Source of the DNA: CAUZIB01 sp963578805
Lineage (GTDB): Bacteria > Acidobacteriota > Vicinamibacteria > Vicinamibacterales > UBA8438
Reading direction: 5' to 3'
Length of the DNA stretch: 64,000 nt
NCBI GenBank assembly: GCA_963578805.1
Contig: CAUZDY010000013.1
Span: 4,073-68,072 of the forward strand
Positions 61,982 through 64,000 of the stretch are shown here, piece by piece; position 1 is the stretch's first letter, and each line of letters starts with the position of its first letter. A program made the position numbers and the translations under genes. Under the pieces are notes generated by a model that made no database searches, was not told the origin of the DNA, and was given only the letters and a program-made list of their open reading frames with translations.

Positions 61982-63241
61982 ATGACAATCGACGAACAGA
62001 TCGCGTACCTCACCAAGGGCTGCGTTGACGTTGTCCGCCGCGCCGATCTGCAGCACAAGCTCGAAAGGGCTATCGATGGCGGGCCCCGGTTGACCGTCAA
62101 GGTGGGCTTTGATCCGACCGCTCCCGATCTGCACATTGGTCATACGGTGCTCATTCGGAAGATGAAGCATTTCCAGGATCTCGGGCATCGAGTTGTTTTT
62201 CTTATCGGCGACTTCACTGGGCTGATCGGTGACCCAACCGGACGTTCGAAGACGCGTCCGCCGCTCACGTCCGATCAGATTCAGGAGAATGCCGAGACCT
62301 ACAAGACTCAAGTGTTTAAGCTTCTGGATCCGGACGAGACGACCATCGACTTCAATAGTAGGTGGCTTGGTGACCTGGGGAGCGAGGGTTGGATACGCTT
62401 GGCTGCACGCTACAACGTCGCACAGATGTTGGAGCGCCGGCATTTCCGCCAACGATACGAGAAGGGGCAGCCAATTGGAATCCATGAGTTTCTGTATCCC
62501 CTGGCCCAAGCCTACGATTCGGTTCATCTAAGGGTGGATGTCGAGCTCGGAGGCACCGACCAGTTGTTCAACCTTAATGTCGGTCGTGACATCATGCCGT
62601 CCTTCGGCGTTGAGGCTCAGGTCGTATTAACGACACCGCTGCTCGTCGGCCTAGACGGGGTAGAAAAGATGTCGAAATCGGCCGGGAACTACATTGGGAT
62701 TGCGGAGTCACCACACGAGATGTTTGGCAAGGTCATGTCAATCTCCGACACCTTGATGTGGGATTATTACGAGCTCCTCACCGACCTATCGGTTGCGGAG
62801 ATCGAGGCGATGAGACAGCGGACTGCCGATGGCACGTTACATCCGAAGCAGGCCAAAGTTGACCTGGCACGGCAGATCACCGCCGACTTTCACTCGGCCG
62901 AGGTTGCCGCATCTGCCGAGGCAGAGTTCGAGCGACGGTTCGCTCGCAGAGAGCTCCCAACTGATCTGGACGAATGGAGCACTGTGGTCGAAACGGAAGG
63001 GACGAAGCTCAGTGCCATAATGGTCGGGGCCGGACTGGCTTCGTCGGCGTCTGCCGCGACGCGCGTCATCGAACAGGGTGGTGTGCGTGTCGACGGTGAG
63101 CGCATCAATGACCGGATGCATCGTGTGTATCCTCCATCCAGGTCCCTTGTTCTTCAGGTCGGGAGGAAGGCCGCTCGGGTCAACCTGGTCCGAGAGGACG
63201 TGACCAGGGCAGCTCGTAGCATCAAAAAATCACGCCATTGA
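61982..63241 (+). CDS. tyrS: Tyrosyl-tRNA synthetase
   Basis: A 419-residue class I synthetase. The HIGH motif is in P-D-L-H-I-G-H-T near residue 45 and the KMSKS motif is exact near 230; the C-terminal S4 RNA-binding domain (about 355-415) includes G-V-R-V-D-G-E-R. The type with P-T-A-P-D-L-H-I-G-H corresponds to the TyrZ-like bacterial group. It is the last gene of the purine transcript and ends about 120 bases before the rRNA promoter. Confidence 0.94.
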   Translation: MTIDEQIAYLTKGCVDVVRRADLQHKLERAIDGGPRLTVKVGFDPTAPDLHIGHTVLIRKMKHFQDLGHRVVFLIGDFTGLIGDPTGRSKTRPPLTSDQIQENAETYKTQVFKLLDPDETTIDFNSRWLGDLGSEGWIRLAARYNVAQMLERRHFRQRYEKGQPIGIHEFLYPLAQAYDSVHLRVDVELGGTDQLFNLNVGRDIMPSFGVEAQVVLTTPLLVGLDGVEKMSKSAGNYIGIAESPHEMFGKVMSISDTLMWDYYELLTDLSVAEIEAMRQRTADGTLHPKQAKVDLARQITADFHSAEVAASAEAEFERRFARRELPTDLDEWSTVVETEGTKLSAIMVGAGLASSASAATRVIEQGGVRVDGERINDRMHRVYPPSRSLVLQVGRKAARVNLVREDVTRAARSIKKSRH

Positions 63242-63358
63242 GGCTCGACAGCGCTCCCTACCCTCCGCAATGATCGGCTCATGATTTCCGATGCTAGAGC
63301 CTCAGGGCATGGGCGGGGCACCGACTGCCCATTTAGCCTTCAGGTTAAGTGAATGGTG

Positions 63359-63387
63359 TTGACACAACCTAGGTAGATCTATAGAGT
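63359..63387 (+). promoter_or_regulatory. rRNA operon promoter
   Basis: A perfect TTGACA (63359-63364) is followed after 17 bases by TAGAGT (63382-63387), about 240 bases before the 16S gene. This is the strongest sigma-70 match in the 63242-63628 gap, which otherwise holds only the rRNA leader. Confidence 0.7.
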
Positions 63388-63478
63388 GAGCAGATCTTAT
63401 AGCAGTGAAATGTTCACCGGAAAGTAACGATCACTGCTGAAGGGGATCGCTCGTGCGGGAGGCCGTACCGGGTGTGGG

Positions 63479-63490
63479 TTCTTTGAAAAC
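63479..63490 (+). promoter_or_regulatory. boxA antitermination site of the rRNA leader
   Basis: TTCTTTGAAAAC in the leader matches the bacterial boxA region where Nus factors assemble. It lies about 140 bases before the 16S gene, as is common. Confidence 0.55.
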
Positions 63491-63628
63491 TAGATAGGAC
63501 GTTGACGAAAGCGCGTCCGAGTATCAGCCTGACAAACAGACTGAACAACGAAGAGCCATTTTTTCGGCTCTCGTGTTGAGGGTTGTCCGAAGGCCGCCCG
63601 CGAGGGTTGCCAGAGGCGTATGTTTTCA

Positions 63629-64000
<372 letters not shown>

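Noticed and set aside
1..63628. tRNA genes, CRISPR arrays, insertion sequences, prophage genes
   Set aside because: I looked for cloverleaf T-loops in the gaps, regularly spaced repeats, transposase motifs and phage proteins and saw none; a dedicated tRNA or repeat search could still find something small.

Overview
The window comes from a bacterial chromosome of moderately high GC. A 16S rRNA gene begins at about 63629, and its first 370 bases look like the phylum Acidobacteriota (class Vicinamibacteria is my best guess). Bacillithiol genes, long secreted peptidases and PIG-L proteins, a PQQ dehydrogenase and several Na+/H+ antiporters would fit a free-living, possibly marine, aerobic heterotroph. 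No phage, insertion sequence or CRISPR array is visible. Most of the window is housekeeping DNA with small accessory patches.

Layout. 1-9.2 kb: end of a YbjQ-like gene, a secreted DPP4-type peptidase, bshB1-bshA (bacillithiol) followed by a giant secreted PIG-L deacetylase, a small PEGA protein, and an anti-sigma/ECF-sigma pair. 9.6-15.8 kb: a his operon on the minus strand (hisI-G-D-B-H-F-A plus a methyltransferase). It is preceded by what reads as a complete transcription attenuator: promoter, a 26-aa leader peptide with three consecutive His codons, and an intrinsic terminator directly before hisI. 15.8-20.2 kb: a secreted NTF2-like protein, a divergent TOBE-domain regulator and modABC, then an anion permease. 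20.2-26.1 kb: a PLP decarboxylase and a transketolase among C-terminal scraps of other genes (trkH, isocitrate dehydrogenase, a YyaL-like protein, a PAS domain), plus two genes whose in-frame TGA codons are best read as selenocysteine: an OsmC-family protein and a SelW/Rdx-family protein. 26-30.6 kb: a mercuric-reductase-like flavoenzyme, MsrP, MsrA and a triple-BON protein. 30.7-36.5 kb: a membrane protein with an M1 peptidase, and a PQQ dehydrogenase with a dihaem cytochrome c.

36.7-42.9 kb: YggT, a DUF457 hydrolase, proC, an NhaP antiporter, a PAP2 phosphatase frameshifted in a C8 tract, and a MATE-like transporter. 42.9-46.7 kb: an AT-richer operon with two Fur-like boxes around its promoter. 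It encodes an outer-membrane porin, a covalently flavinylated FMN-binding protein, a four-helix cytochrome-b-like membrane protein and ApbE, apparently an extracytoplasmic flavin electron-transfer system. 46.6-52 kb: NhaC, MtaB, RlmN, an M16 peptidase and a WalJ-like hydrolase. 53-63.2 kb: a tightly overlapping purine operon (purB-S-Q-L-F, a secreted HEAT-repeat protein, purM, purN) ending in tyrS. The rRNA promoter, boxA and 16S gene follow.

The most notable signals are the two selenoprotein genes, the his attenuator with an almost leaderless leader peptide, and the Fur-box-flanked flavin electron-transfer operon. Functions were read from sequence motifs alone. No database search was possible.
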